NCBI RefSeq assembly: GCF_030936135.1
Contig: NC_082596.1
Location: forward strand, 77,530,888 to 77,594,887
Source: Gavia stellata
Taxonomy: Eukaryota; Chordata; Aves; Gaviiformes; Gaviidae
Reading direction: 5' to 3'
Length of the DNA stretch: 64,000 nt
The notes beneath the pieces are model-generated. The model was not told the DNA's origin. It saw only the letters and a program-made list of their open reading frames with translations, and did no database searches. Every line of letters starts with the position of its first letter. Positions within the stretch are counted from its first letter, which is position 1. Positions 14,206 to 26,112 of this stretch are shown here, in pieces. The position numbers and the translations under genes are program-made.

Positions 14206-17200
14206 AGAAAGTCTCCCATCAAATCACAGAAATTGTTGTTCAAGCAAAAGGGAGCGATTTTCCAAAATGCTAAATCTGGATTTAAGGCAGCCAAATCTGT
14301 CTAATCAGAAGGTATCTGCCCAAAGTCATAAACATTAGCCCTCTCAGCATCTTCTGTGTCATCACACAATTACTTTCTTTACAGCTTTACGAAATTACCC
14401 TTTGATCACACGTAAGATCTTACACAACAAAATGAACTCACATTCCTAGCCCTGTCTACAGCGCAGACTAATTCTTGTATGTGCAGCTGGATATTGAAAG
14501 TGCAGTCGCAGTCACCATCTCCATCTCTTCTCACTTCGTACCTTATGTTAAGCTGGAATAATGTGCGGCAACAATGGTCCTGATGCATTCTATTTCTTAC
14601 AACAAATACATGTATATATATTTCATATATTCAAATATGTAGTTGTCCAGACTTCTTTTATTCAGTAATCTCAAATCTGATTTCAAAGTGGTTAATTGCA
14701 GAGCTGTGTGTTCACTCCTACCACTTACAGCACGATTAGCACACAAATATATCTCACTTTTTACACCCACTCATCTCTCTGCAATCCCTTTTCTTTACTG
14801 AATAATATTACTGGCACTTTTTCATTCAATGCAGATTTCTTGTCAAACATCATTGTCAGATCCCAGGGAAAAAAAATCTTTGCAATCTGTGGTACTAGAG
14901 ATACCACAAAATAGTATATTCTGATATATTTTTAGTGAGATAAAAATGCTATATAATTTTTTATAGATGTGGGAAGGAAAACAATTTTTAATATAAAAGT
15001 TTAAAAAACAATTCTGTAACACATACTTTGAAAGCCTGGTCAATAGGTGTCTTCAAGGGCATAAATCTAGACTTAATTCAATTTTTATTTCAGCTTTCCA
15101 GTTCACTTTTATGATGGATTTTCAAACCAACAGCTAGTGGAAACCCAATTCTGCACTGTAGCAGTAGTCCGAGTACTCACAGGTGTCACCTGCTGGGGGG
15201 GTGTACTGCTTCCAGGTAACATTGACTCATATGGAAAAGCACATTCTCTTGATTGAACTGCCTCCTATGAAAATCTTCTAAAAGACAACCCACTACAACA
15301 ATTAATTATCTTGTGTGGATAAAAAGCACTTAAATTATTTAGAAGAACATTTTTCAACTATTAGATGAATCGTTTCTTGAAGGTAATAATAAAAGCCCTG
15401 GCCTAGATAATTTTTTTTCTACTTTCTCCACTTTGCACAGTAAACCTTGCATGACATTACATACCTTTCTATGCAATATTTTTCATAACCTGTGTTATAC
15501 AAATCACAAGGCACAGTGACCATTTTAAGATATCTACTTTATTCCTAATCACATATTGAAGAACCATTCACCCATACTTGCCGGTAAAAATTCAATGTTC
15601 AGTATTTGTTTCTAGGCCACTGGTACCTGAGATTATACCTGCAATGAAGTACTGCAAGACAGCATGACCACTCAAGGGGGCAGGCACCAAGCCCTGCACA
15701 GCAGAACAGTAGCTTGAGATGAAAATGTGCTGCCTTCAATCGCAGGTAGCATTGGAAATTCAGTACTTCCCCATAACCTCTATGCATGCTATATGACAGC
15801 CCTCAGAAGTTGTCTTACTTAAACCTATCAGCAACCCATAAAGTTGTCCAAAAGGAACAATTATGCAGCTATTACAACGCTCAGACTCACTCCCACGAGA
15901 AACCACGGAAGCATCAAAGAAGCTCCTCAAATTCCCTTTGCAAGCTGTACCCAGCTACAGTCAGAGCTGTACATAGGGGACAGAGAATATAATCAAAACC
16001 CCAACAAACTCCATGTAAATTTACAAATCTGCAGATAAACCACTATTCCACCGGCGGATACAAAAGAGAGTCCTAGAGATACGGATCTGCTCAGTTGTAC
16101 ATGGAGAAGCATGCTGTCACTGAAGACAAAATTATGGTGGGAAAAAAAGCTTAATATTTTTCAAAAGCACTGAAGTCAGATCTAGCTTGATGGAGATGTC
16201 AAACCATCAAATTGAAAGAGAAAGGGGCAGGTCAAATACAGGAGCCGTATTCAGCTGCCAGTTTTTAAGTTCCCTGTGATAACAGTGGAATTTTCTTTAT
16301 GCGCCCTCAGGAACTTAGTAATAACTTGTTGATAGTTGTTGAAGTTCATGTTCTTTCCTATAGAACTCACTTATACAGAGAAACAGTATGTGGAATCCAT
16401 CTGAAAAATTCTTACTGCTTCACCAAGATTTTTTTAGATTTAAAAATTGATCTTGTTTGTTTGTTCATCAAAGTTAAACTGAGGATCTCCAAAATCCAAA
16501 CTGCCCTTCAAAATTCTAAAAAAACCAGTAATATTTGCTCCTGCTCAGAATAAGCTCTCTGAAGCAACAATCTGTTCCACTCCCCATAAAGTCTATGTTG
16601 TTAATAATGATCATAACTGCCAATAAGAAAACACAGGGACTATGCACTACTGACTTTCAGAGTTGCAACTCTTATTTTATGGAAGATTAAGGTGCTGTTC
16701 AGACTGTTCCTTTGCATGTAATTGATTCCCCCCTCCCTTTTAATTGAGGGGGTTTGATTCTCCTTTACCTTCACAATTTCAAAACTCAAAATCAAGATTA
16801 AAGAAACTCAAAAAACCAATGGTGTGAGCCTTCAAGGCCATCAGCTCCACAGTAGACATTTCTCAGGAGAAATAAAAACTAGAGAAACCTGCAGCGAGGT
16901 GATGTATGTATAATGGTTGCAGTTTGCTTATGCCCTTTAACTACTTCAGGATTTCATTGCAAGAAACAGGAGTTGCATAAAAATGCAAATTGCCCCTTTC
17001 TTGTACTTTTTTAATGCACTGGCACTCTTATGTATCTAAGGCCTCAGTTTACAAACCAGATTATCAAAGACTCATTCAATAAAAAATACCAGTTCACCTA
17101 AAGCAAGGTTCAGGAACATAAACCTCATATTATTAAGAAGGTTGTTTTGAACAGTTAAACCTGTGCTATGTCTGAGTTCAAAGCTGTTTTGGCTGCAGTG

Positions 17201-17900
17201 TATATTGCTGTGAAATTGAAGCAGGCGGTATCTTCAGACATGGATAAAAATAAACAAAAAGTGTTGAAATCTACACATTGGAAAAAATATTTGTAACTAT
17301 GCTCATATAACATCCCCTGTCACGTGATGGCAGGAAACATGCAAGCCTGAAACTATTTCAGAGGTGGTAATGGCATCAACCATCATTCTGAGAGACAATT
17401 AATAAGAACATCTGATTTATGTTCTCCATATCACTCATTACTCCTGATTCTATCACTTGTGGAGACAGTCTGTCTTCTCTCTAACTGCATGGTTCTGGAT
17501 TTTGAATCTTTCTTCACACAGGGCATTTTCTCCTGGTTTTTATGTCTATTTTTCAATTCCCTCCATTCTTAATGTTTTTCTTTGTTTTGCTTTCCTTTCT
17601 TTTTAAGAAGGACTGTTACAGAAGGCAGTAGCCACAGGAGGGCATACTATTGATTTGTATAATCGCAGCCTATCAGTTTGAGTTTGACCTGTTGCTTTAT
17701 GTTGCAGGCTACCAAACTCCTACAGCTGAGTCCAATTGCTCTGTCTAAAACAGAGTATATATCCACTCCCCTGTCAAAGGTGGGACTACAGCTTCTGTAT
17801 ACGCGTCTGAACAACCTTTAAATGCACTAGTTTGGGTGAGGAAGGTATAGCGGTTCAATACAGGCTATAAAGCCCTCCTGAGAAGCCATGTAAATATTAG
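14206..17900. other. AT-rich non-coding DNA, no recognised gene
   Basis: Only short open frames without recognisable motifs occur here. There are small TA-rich patches around 14611-14640 and a G7 run near 15195. No transposon end, RNA gene or exon could be supported. Confidence 0.55.
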
Positions 17901-17926
17901 GGCAATTAGGTCAGGCTAAGCTCTGC

Positions 17927-17976
17927 GTTGCCGTGGCTACGCTGCCAGGAGTACCTGAAACAGCTCTTTTAAAAGG
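17927..17976 (+). promoter_or_regulatory. Candidate RFX X-box plus TATA-like box
   Basis: GTTGCCGTGGCTAC at 17927-17940 matches 12 of 14 positions of the palindromic X-box bound by RFX factors (GTTNCCATGGNAAC type). It is followed 26 bases later by TTTTAAAAGG at 17967-17976, which could serve as a TATA box for transcription on the plus strand. The surrounding 17880-18080 is somewhat richer in G+C than its neighbours. No downstream exon is recognisable. Motif similarity is seen in the sequence; promoter function is inference, and the TATA-like part is weak. Confidence 0.25.
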
Positions 17977-19508
17977 AGCTTGGGCAATACACAGGAGCTG
18001 TAATCACCCCAGCCCTGCCGAGTAGCCCTAACCCTCACTTCAAACAGGAGCTACACAGAAAGGCTGGGAGCAACCTCAGCTCTGTGTCCTTTCTTATCTG
18101 TTCTATAACACACAGCTGGAAAATAGGAGGCTTTCATTTGCCAGGTAGATTCTACACTGATTGGGCTCCCTGGAAAACAGAAGCCTCCATACAGCAGCGA
18201 GGGCAGTGTATATACTCAGCAGAAAACACAGAGTGTGTATATGTGGCATCATACATAAGAAGTGTTATGCTTTAAATACAGGTATCTGAGACTGACCTGC
18301 TTTTTTGAAAATGAAGTTACACATTTAAATACATAAGGAATTAATAGCTTAATTTTAGCCATCTACTTTCTGTAATATTTGTATTTCAGCTGTAGTCTAC
18401 ATGACAGATGTTAAATTCCCTAGTTCCAACTCCTGCTTTCAGTGTGAGTTGTTTGCTTTTGCTTCTTCTGAGATATATAACAGGCCTCAAGATAAACTAT
18501 GAAAACACTGAAGTGTAAAGAGAATAAGCTTAATTATGGGTATTTGTGTGGAATGTAACATTTAAGATATCCTTCCTCAGTATGTATGATGAATTACTGA
18601 TAGTCCAGTCCACAAATAGTTTATTACCTGCATATCTTCTCTGTAGAAAATAAAAAATTCATTTTATGCAAGTATAGTAATCTACTACTTAATGATATCT
18701 TCTGTTTCTGTGATTTAGGTATCTACTAGAACATAAGCCTTTGGAGGAAGTTCTTACTTGGAGGGAAGGGCACAAGGATTAATTCTGAGCGAAACATCAA
18801 GTTCTGAAACATCCAATTTAGACCCATACACTGGGAAAAAAAAAAAAAAGCCCAAATCCAAACCATTTCAAGTTATATTTCCTGGCATGTATAAAAAGGT
18901 CCCATATTTTAACTATCATGCAGGAGGGATACTTGGATTTATACAGTGATATGAATAATTGCAGGACACAAGTCATAATGTACTTTGTTTTCAAGCATTA
19001 TGAAAATGCTTGCAGAGAGTAACGCAAGTGGACATAGGTCATAACTGAAAAATGAGAGATGGCGATAATTGCATATTTAGATCCACAAAGTTGTGCATAA
19101 GGATTCAGATCAAGGATGGATGGAAAACTGCCATTTTGGGACTAATCAGCTATCTGTAGTGGTAACACGTAACATTGAAATATCCATTCAGTCAGGTGAA
19201 AACAATAAACCACCATCCTTTTTTGCTAAATCACCTACTTATTCTGCTTCTACAAATAGAGTAATATGACTACAAATATGAGGTTCATGTCATACCTATT
19301 GATATAATTCTGAATATGACAGTAGTATCTAGAGACTCCAACTAAGAGGGAGACACGATTATACTTGGATATTGCACAAACACACTGTGAGACAGACTTC
19401 TACCTAAGTAGCTCAGCTATATACAGGAGAGAGAAAAGCTGTGAAGAAGCAAACATTGATGCTTCCATTTTCTGAATGGATAATGTGGTACACAAAAACT
19501 TACTGAAT

Positions 19509-19562
19509 TGCCATGTCCACTGATTGATGTCAGAGGAACTTAGGTATCAAACAACTTTGAAA
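19509..19562. repeat. Probable ancient palindromic-repeat fragment
   Basis: The text around 'gatgtcagaggaacttagg' followed by 'tatcaaacaactttgaaa' resembles, from memory, the arm of ancient sauropsid repeats carrying a TTGAAGTCAATGGGA-like core and a GTTAGGCACCTAAATACC-like arm. It is strongly diverged, and a chance match cannot be excluded. Confidence 0.25.
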
Positions 19563-21242
19563 CCGCAGACTGAAATGATGTGTCCTGGTCTGCAGTTAAT
19601 TAAGGAATCAAATTCTAACCTGCTGAACCTCAGTTGAGAGCTTTAACTAAAAAGCATACAAAATCCAACAAAACCAAAAAACCAAACATCCTCCCACCTG
19701 CCCCCGGCCCAAAACTCAGAAGAAATTCACCAGCGTTCATATTGCTATTTCATCAGCCATCTCCCCTCTGTTTCAAAAGATAACACTAATCACACACTGA
19801 TTGACACAGTGCATATTTGCTTGTTTTGAGTTCATTTGAGACAGGTAGTAAATGTTTGATTTTGTTTTGGTTTTGTACCTTTTGTACTCAAAGAGTAAGA
19901 GCTGTCATTTTCAAGATGATGCACAATGGGGACACAATTTCTATTAAAAAAATAATAGCCTTTTATATCATTGCTTTGAACTGGTGGTTTAGGAAGTCAG
20001 CCTTGATAATGCAAATATAAACAAAGCCTTCAAGCTTAAAAGCTATCTTCATCTTGTGTTGAACAGAGCACAAACTGAATTTTAAAACCAAAGAGATGGG
20101 GCTATGTAGTTGTATTGGCAGCAAATCTAATTTTCAAGCTGCCCTCAGGCACCAAGACCAGCAGAATCTTTGAAAGGACTGTGTAGAGGATTATTGTTTG
20201 ATCCCCGTTTCAAGCTCAGAATTTGCACTATGCTTCACTCTCTGTTGATAAACATCTCTGCTCCCACAGGCGAAGCTAGGCCCTTTGCTTTGACTCCAAA
20301 TGCCTGCCTTGAGATTACGTGAGCTCGCAGGGAGCAGGATGCAGCTCAGAGGATGTCAAGACCCGGAAAGGACACAAAGAACAGTTGGAACACCATCTTC
20401 ACTTTTGTGCTATGATTTCTCTTTGTTTTGTTATTAATATTGTTTCAACCAGAAGCACCATGGAGATGAATACATAGCGTGTGAACAAAACAAGTCCGTT
20501 TCCTTAACTTACCTACATTTGAAACTAGGGAAAATGTAATGAGGCTGGGAAGGGGTGACAGAGATATGAAAGAAGGAGAAGATTTATACCTTACTCCATA
20601 AGTTTAGGAGCTATTTGCTTTTGTTAAGTTTTCTACTGTTAATAATGTCTTCATTGCCTCTATGACACCTTTCACCTCCCTTTTGTATTTATCAGAGAAA
20701 TGCAATGTTTCTTCTCTGAAAATTGGTGTGAAGGGAAGGGGGAGAAATGTGGAGCAGGTCATCTTTGCACCATACAACAGTGCTTTTTTTTTATAGTAGT
20801 TCTTTAGTACTCCAAATTCAAATATTATGGGAGGGAATGAGAAACCTTCAGCTTTACTATTCTCAGAGCAATATCATGGCAATGATTTTCACAGAAGTGC
20901 CATTAGTTACAGAAAAAAACACTAACAAGAAGTTAGGCCTATCTATTTTTCATATCCTGTACATCAACAATTTTTTGAAAACTACACAAATGATCTTTCC
21001 TTTTTCTTACTTACTTTTACCAGTGCTTCATTATGTTTGCCTTTTTTATATAATGGAGTTTTACACACAGTTTTGCTTTACCCATAGTTGAGACTAGATT
21101 AAAACAGTGCTACTTCCTTGTCTTAAGAAATAAATTGAAACAAAAGTAATCAATCAATTAATTGCTTTTTGTTGATGATTATAATTGTTTCTATAGTTTA
21201 TTCTAGCAATTGCTTATGCTGCAATTTGGACTCAGAGACCTA

Positions 21243-21278
21243 TAAATATTAAATCCAAATTTCAGGATTTAATATTTA
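21243..21278. repeat. Perfect 14-bp inverted repeat (hairpin)
   Basis: The left arm TAAATATTAAATCC (21243-21256) is the exact reverse complement of the right arm GGATTTAATATTTA (21265-21278), with an 8-base loop. The pairing stops at the next base outward. The arms are AT-rich, so a biological role is uncertain. Confidence 0.85.
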
Positions 21279-24250
21279 AGAATGATGAGAAGAAAAATCC
21301 AGTGAATATTTTCTACCTTCCATGTTACTGCTTATAATGGAAATACATGAATTGGTCAGAGATTACCAATCTTGTCGCTAGCTCCTGAAAATAAGCTTGA
21401 TTTTTACCTGTAGGTTACATTTCAGCATTGTCACACTGACTCAAAATCATAAAAGCCATCTCTTCTGTCTACCTATATATAAACAGTTTTACTTTATGTA
21501 CACAAGCATGCACATATATGCATACATCCACTGTAAGCACTATTACTGACTGTAAGATGGAGGGGGAAGAAAAGACTTTAAAGACTGTTCTCGAGCTTAA
21601 CTTTAAACAGACAAATTCTGTCAGCAGCTCTTGCTATTCATTGAAAAACAATGTTCATAACAGTCAAAAAATGTGCTGCTCTTCACTGGACATTCAAGAA
21701 AACACAGAATTGACTTGTGACAAAAAGAGAAAGTTTACTGTGAGCAGAAATAAAGAAGGCATAAGCAGGGTCTCAAGTAGCTTTCAAAGGCTCTGATAAT
21801 TAAAATTGTTTAATAAGAAGCATACTTTCGTCTCTCCAAATGTCCTAGGTCCAAGAATTCTATGCTTACTGAGAAGACAGGCTTCATATTTTGTCCGTGA
21901 ACATATAGGGAGGATTCCTATAATAATTCAACTTCATGACAAACAGAGGAAAAAAAAAAAAAAAAGACTGGACAGAAAAATTGCCTATATAAAGGACTTT
22001 CAAAGTTAACATAATTTCTTTATAATAGATACAAACCTAACTGACAACCTGAAGTCACAGGCACTGTAATTGAAGAGACTTAGGTTAGAATCAATGATGG
22101 AACTTTAAAGTGCTAATCAGAGCTATAGCATTGATTGATTTTGAACAATTTTAAGCCTACTTATCAAATGATCTGGACTGACAATTAGTAAAGCATTAAA
22201 ATAATGAATTCAGGAAGGAACAAAGGGTATTGATCAGAAATGGGGAGGGGAAGCAGAGAAGAAAAGACAGAACACCTGCATTTCAGAATGAAAAATATTC
22301 CTCATGTGATGGAAACACAAGTTCACTGCTGCATAAATGTGGACAATAAACAAAAGCTTAATTAGAAAAAAAACCTGCTGCAACAGAAGAGTGGCGATGG
22401 GAATTATTCATAGTGAATCATGTATTCCGAATTAATACATATTTCTGGGTGAACATAAATTATCCAAATAGCTCGCATATCTACAGGTGCTACCTAGACA
22501 TCTTTAGAAACATGTTAGCCTTTGGAACACTGCAGTGCTATATCCGGGAGTTTTCTGATGCCATTGACCACCTCTAATTCACTGCTCCTATTGGGCAAAC
22601 ACTATGCATCCAACATATTTCCCTGTGCAAAGGGAACTCTGGGGACCCATGATCTGTTCCAGAAAATTTTATCACCATTTTGCATTATTGAAGTAGCTCA
22701 AAGCAACCGCAAGCATAAAGAGAGAGAATTGACTTCATATCCACTACTCAAAGAAAAAACATACGTATGTTAAGCAAACATCTATCAGAGACAAGACACA
22801 AAAGTAACAGCATCAGAATGCACATGGGGAGAAACTTAAATTACAACCACTTAAACAGTTCAAGTGGTGAATGTGCAGATTGGGACAATTTCAGTTAAAC
22901 TGACGTATGTCCGCTCAACACAATGCCCTGACTGATGCTGTCCTTTGAAATAAGAATATGCTGTGAATACAAATATCCCCTAAATATCAGCAGGTCTGAA
23001 TTCCTGCACAGACTCTGAGCGCTTACAAACTGGACGGTGCGGTTTAAAAATACAGCCTTAAACACAAATTAACACCCATGAGTCATACCTGTCTGTCCTA
23101 GCTAAAAACAGAAGCCAACAGCTTTGAGGAAAAGACTTTCAAAATCTTCAGCAGCATTATCACACCGGACTAATGGACTAATGACACCATCCTAAAAAGA
23201 CTCATTTTACACAGCATCAGGTCAACTATTTGGGAACGAACACCAATTCAACTACACTTTTGGCATCATATGTATTGGAAAGTGACTGATTAAAAACAGG
23301 GGGACAAATAGTGTTCAGCAAGTTACACTCTCTAGGTTTCTTCTTGTTGCAGTTTCACACTCTTGACTGCAGACACAAATTGCCCTTGCTTATTTCTCTG
23401 AAATACAAACATGCTCCAAACCACCCAATGTACTTGCACTTTCAACTCTATTTCTTGCTGGCTTTGTAGGATAAAGCTCTTCATGGAAATGACAGATCCT
23501 CTAGCACATGCATCAGTTATTCTCTGGCTGCATCAGTAGAATCATCCCTGACCTACTTTCCTGTATTTTTTCCATCTGCACTTTTAATTATGTTCCTATT
23601 TACAGGGCTGCCACTTGATGCCTTTCATTTCATGTTTGAAAATGCTTCATATATGGGAACTTCGCTCTGCCTCTGACCTTTCCAGATTCCATTATTCTGA
23701 AACTCGTTATTACAAATAATCATGCTGTTTAGGTTAGTGACTAATGGCAAACCCAGAATGGGACAGCCCTGTAACAGACTTTCAAACAGTAAAGGAAAAT
23801 GTGTGACTGCAAGTCTGAAGATTTAGGTATCAAATCACAACTGAAATAATTGTCCTTAATATCCTATTTTAAAAAAGGAAGGAGGAAGCTGTAATTTAAC
23901 CAAATGGAATACTGCGGGCAAGATACGAGCCTTAGCCAAGTTGTTCAAGTACACCTCTGACAGTGCAAAATGTTTTGAAGCATCTATAAAGAGAGATTAG
24001 CCAAAGGAACAGAACTAGTGCTGCAGGTTGAATTGTACTTTTCATAAGCCCGGTGATAAAGATACACTTTCAGAATCACAGAATACACATTCTACCTTCT
24101 TTTTGCATCTCGTTGATATATAAAACCACTGCGTTCCTTGCTCTGAGTTTAGAAATATCAATACATGCTCAAAGAGGAGCCATTTGACAAAGTCAGTAAA
24201 GGTGGATTGTCACTACAGGCAGAATTTGTTTACTTTCCCTATCCAGTCTA

Positions 24251-25730
24251 AATCATAGAATCACAGAATCATAGAATCGTTTAGGTTGGAAAAGATCTTT
24301 AAGACCATCAAGTCCAACTGTTAACCTAACACTGCGAAGTCCACCACTAAACCATGTCCCTAAGCACCTCATCCACACATCTTTTAAATACCTCCAGGGA
24401 TGGTGACTCAACCACCTCCCTGGGCAGCCTGTTCCAATGTCTGACAACCCTTTCAGTGAAAAAGTTTTTCCCAATGTCCAATCTAAACCTCCCCTGGCAA
24501 AACTTGAGGCCATTTCTTCTTCTCCTATCACTTCTCATTTGGGAGAAGAGACCAGCACTTACCTCTCTGTAACCCCCTTTCAGGCAGTTGTAGAGAGTGA
24601 TAAGGTCTCCCTTCAGCCTCCTCTTCTCCAGACTGAACAACCCCAGTTCCCTCAGCTGCTCCTCATAAGACTTGTGCTCCCTCACCAGCTTCGTTGCCTG
24701 TCTCTGGACACGCTCCAGCACCTCAATGTCCTTATTGTAGTGAGGGGCCCAAAACTGAACACAGGATTCGAGGTGCAGCCTCACAAGTGCCGAGTACAGG
24801 GGCACAATCACCCCCCTACTCCTGCTGGCCACACCATTTCTGATACAGGCCAGGATGCCATTGGCCTTCTTGGCCACCTGGGCACACTGCTGGCTCATCT
24901 TCAGCCGGCTGTCGACCAGCACCCCCAGGTCCTTTTCCGCTGGGCAGCTTTCCAGCCATTCCTCCCCAAGCCTGTAGCGTTGCGTGGGGTTGTTGTGACC
25001 AAAGTGCAGGACCCGGCACTTGGCCTTATTAAACCTCATCCAGTTGGCCTGGGCCCATCGATCCAGCCTGTCCAGATCCCTCTGCAGAGCCTTCCTACCC
25101 TCAAGCAGATCAACACTCCCTCCCAGCTTGGTGTCATCTGCAGACTTGCTGAGGGAGCACTCAATCCTCTCATCCAGATCATTGATAAAGATATTAAACA
25201 AGACCGGCCCCAGTACCAAGCCCTAGAGAACACCACTTGTGACCGGCCACCAACTGGATTTAACTCCATTCACCACAACTCTCTGGGCTCGGCTGTCCAG
25301 CCAGTTTTTTACCCAGCGAAGAGTGTGTCTGTCCAAGTCATGAGCAGTTAGTTTCTCCAGGAGAATGCTGTGGGAAACAGTGTCAAAGGCTTTACTAAAG
25401 TCTAGGTAGACAACATCCGCAGTCTTTCCCTCATCCACTAAATGGGTCACTTTGTCATAGAAGGAGATCAGGTTAGTCAAGCAGGACCTGCCTTCCCTAA
25501 ACCCATGCTGACTGGGCTTGATCACCTGGTTGTCCTGTACATGACATGTGATGACACTCAAGATGATCTGCTCCATAATCTTCCCCAGCACCGAGGTCAG
25601 GCTGACAGGTCTGTAGTTCCCTGGATCCTCCTTCTGGCCCTTCTTGAAGATGGGCATCACATTTTCGAACCTCCAGTCCACTGGGACCTCATTTATGCTT
25701 CCTTTAGAGATGATGGAGACATTCCATACC
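24251..25730 (-). mobile_element. CR1 LINE, 5'-truncated, recent copy
   Basis: This is a minus-strand CR1 non-LTR retrotransposon of about 1.5 kb. Its 3' end lies at the left, where 24251-24278 shows repeats of TCATAGAA and TCACAGAA, the reverse of the ATTCTATGATTCTGTGA tail typical of CR1. The next block, 'ggttggaaaagatctttaag', is the usual CR1 3' untranslated region. The body encodes most of the reverse transcriptase domain and the C-terminal tail. The 5' end is lost: CR1-like coding can be followed to about 25730 (residues like SII...EVPVDWR) and then fades. The wording of the 3' end resembles the CR1-J group of neoavian birds; that subfamily call is from memory. No target-site duplication is evident. 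Confidence 0.93.
24347..25681 (-). pseudogene. CR1 reverse transcriptase (ORF2 C-terminal half), one stop
   Basis: This is the reverse transcriptase that copies CR1 RNA into DNA at the target site. Reading leftward from 25681, the translation shows NYRPVSLTSV, QHGFREGRSCLTNLISFYD, motif A VVYLDFSKAFDTVSH, the motif B region VVNGVKSSW followed by SGV, and motif C as SADDTKLGG, where CR1 normally has FADD. It then runs through the long C-terminal region to DMV and a stop at 24347. The frame is interrupted only once, by TAG at 25223-25225, where the 44-kb copy has a CAG glutamine codon. A serine codon just after it has become leucine. A 6-base in-frame deletion relative to the 44-kb copy lies near 24684. 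Upstream coding, including the endonuclease, is missing, so the copy cannot move itself. Confidence 0.9.
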
Positions 25731-26014
25731 TTCCCAGAAGATGATTAATCCCACCTATTATGATGAGAAGCAAGCATCCAAAGAGACAATTTACTACTGA
25801 GAAAAACAGCATGACAAAAAGAATGTTACTCCTAATTTGCATATTCTGAAAATAAGGCGAATAAAGGAGAGCAATCTATAGATTATACTGGCTGAAACAA
25901 TGAAAAAAACCCCATGCAACAGCACACATGGGAAATATAAATAACTTTAAGAGCATTCTTGGGATATGGTGTAGCCAATAGCAGCATCCTGATTTTCATT
26001 TACATATTTATTTA

Positions 26015-26112
26015 AGATGTAATGCCAAATCCTCAGCTGCTGTAAACCAGCATTACTCCCTTGAAGTCAATAAGACTTCATTAATTTACACTAGTAGGAT
26101 GTTTGGTCAATA
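26015..26112. repeat. Degenerate ancient fold-back repeat
   Basis: The left arm runs 'cctcagctgctgtaaacc' then 'agcattactccc'. The centre is TTGAAGTCAA and the right arm is 'attaatttacactagtagga'. The arms are imperfect reverse complements of each other: one carries CAGCTGxTGTAAA and the other TTTACACTAGTagg. This layout matches a family I recall from turtles, crocodilians and birds, with arms like CAGCTGGTGTAAAT around a TTGAAGTCAATGG core. I do not know its formal name. The divergence implies great age. Confidence 0.5.

Larger units (their letters stand above)
18081..24250. other. AT-rich non-coding DNA, no recognised gene
   Basis: No coding frame with recognisable homology is present. The stretch contains an A-rich run at 18837-18849, a probable ancient palindromic-repeat fragment at 19509-19562, a perfect 14-bp hairpin at 21243-21278, an A-run near 21951-21965, and a possible conserved non-coding stretch at 22905-23130. 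The rest shows nothing I can classify. Confidence 0.55.

Noticed and set aside
13798..14304. 168-residue proline- and leucine-rich open frame
   Set aside because: Open frames on both strands are expected in GC-rich sequence; no domain or conservation evidence is visible.
24072..24086. 'cagaatcacagaata' as an extra CR1 tail
   Set aside because: It is a short isolated match without the neighbouring CR1 3' region.
24437..25351. 304-residue open frame on the plus strand
   Set aside because: It is the antisense shadow of the CR1 reverse transcriptase on the minus strand; the same shadow appears at 44124-44912 opposite the other copy.
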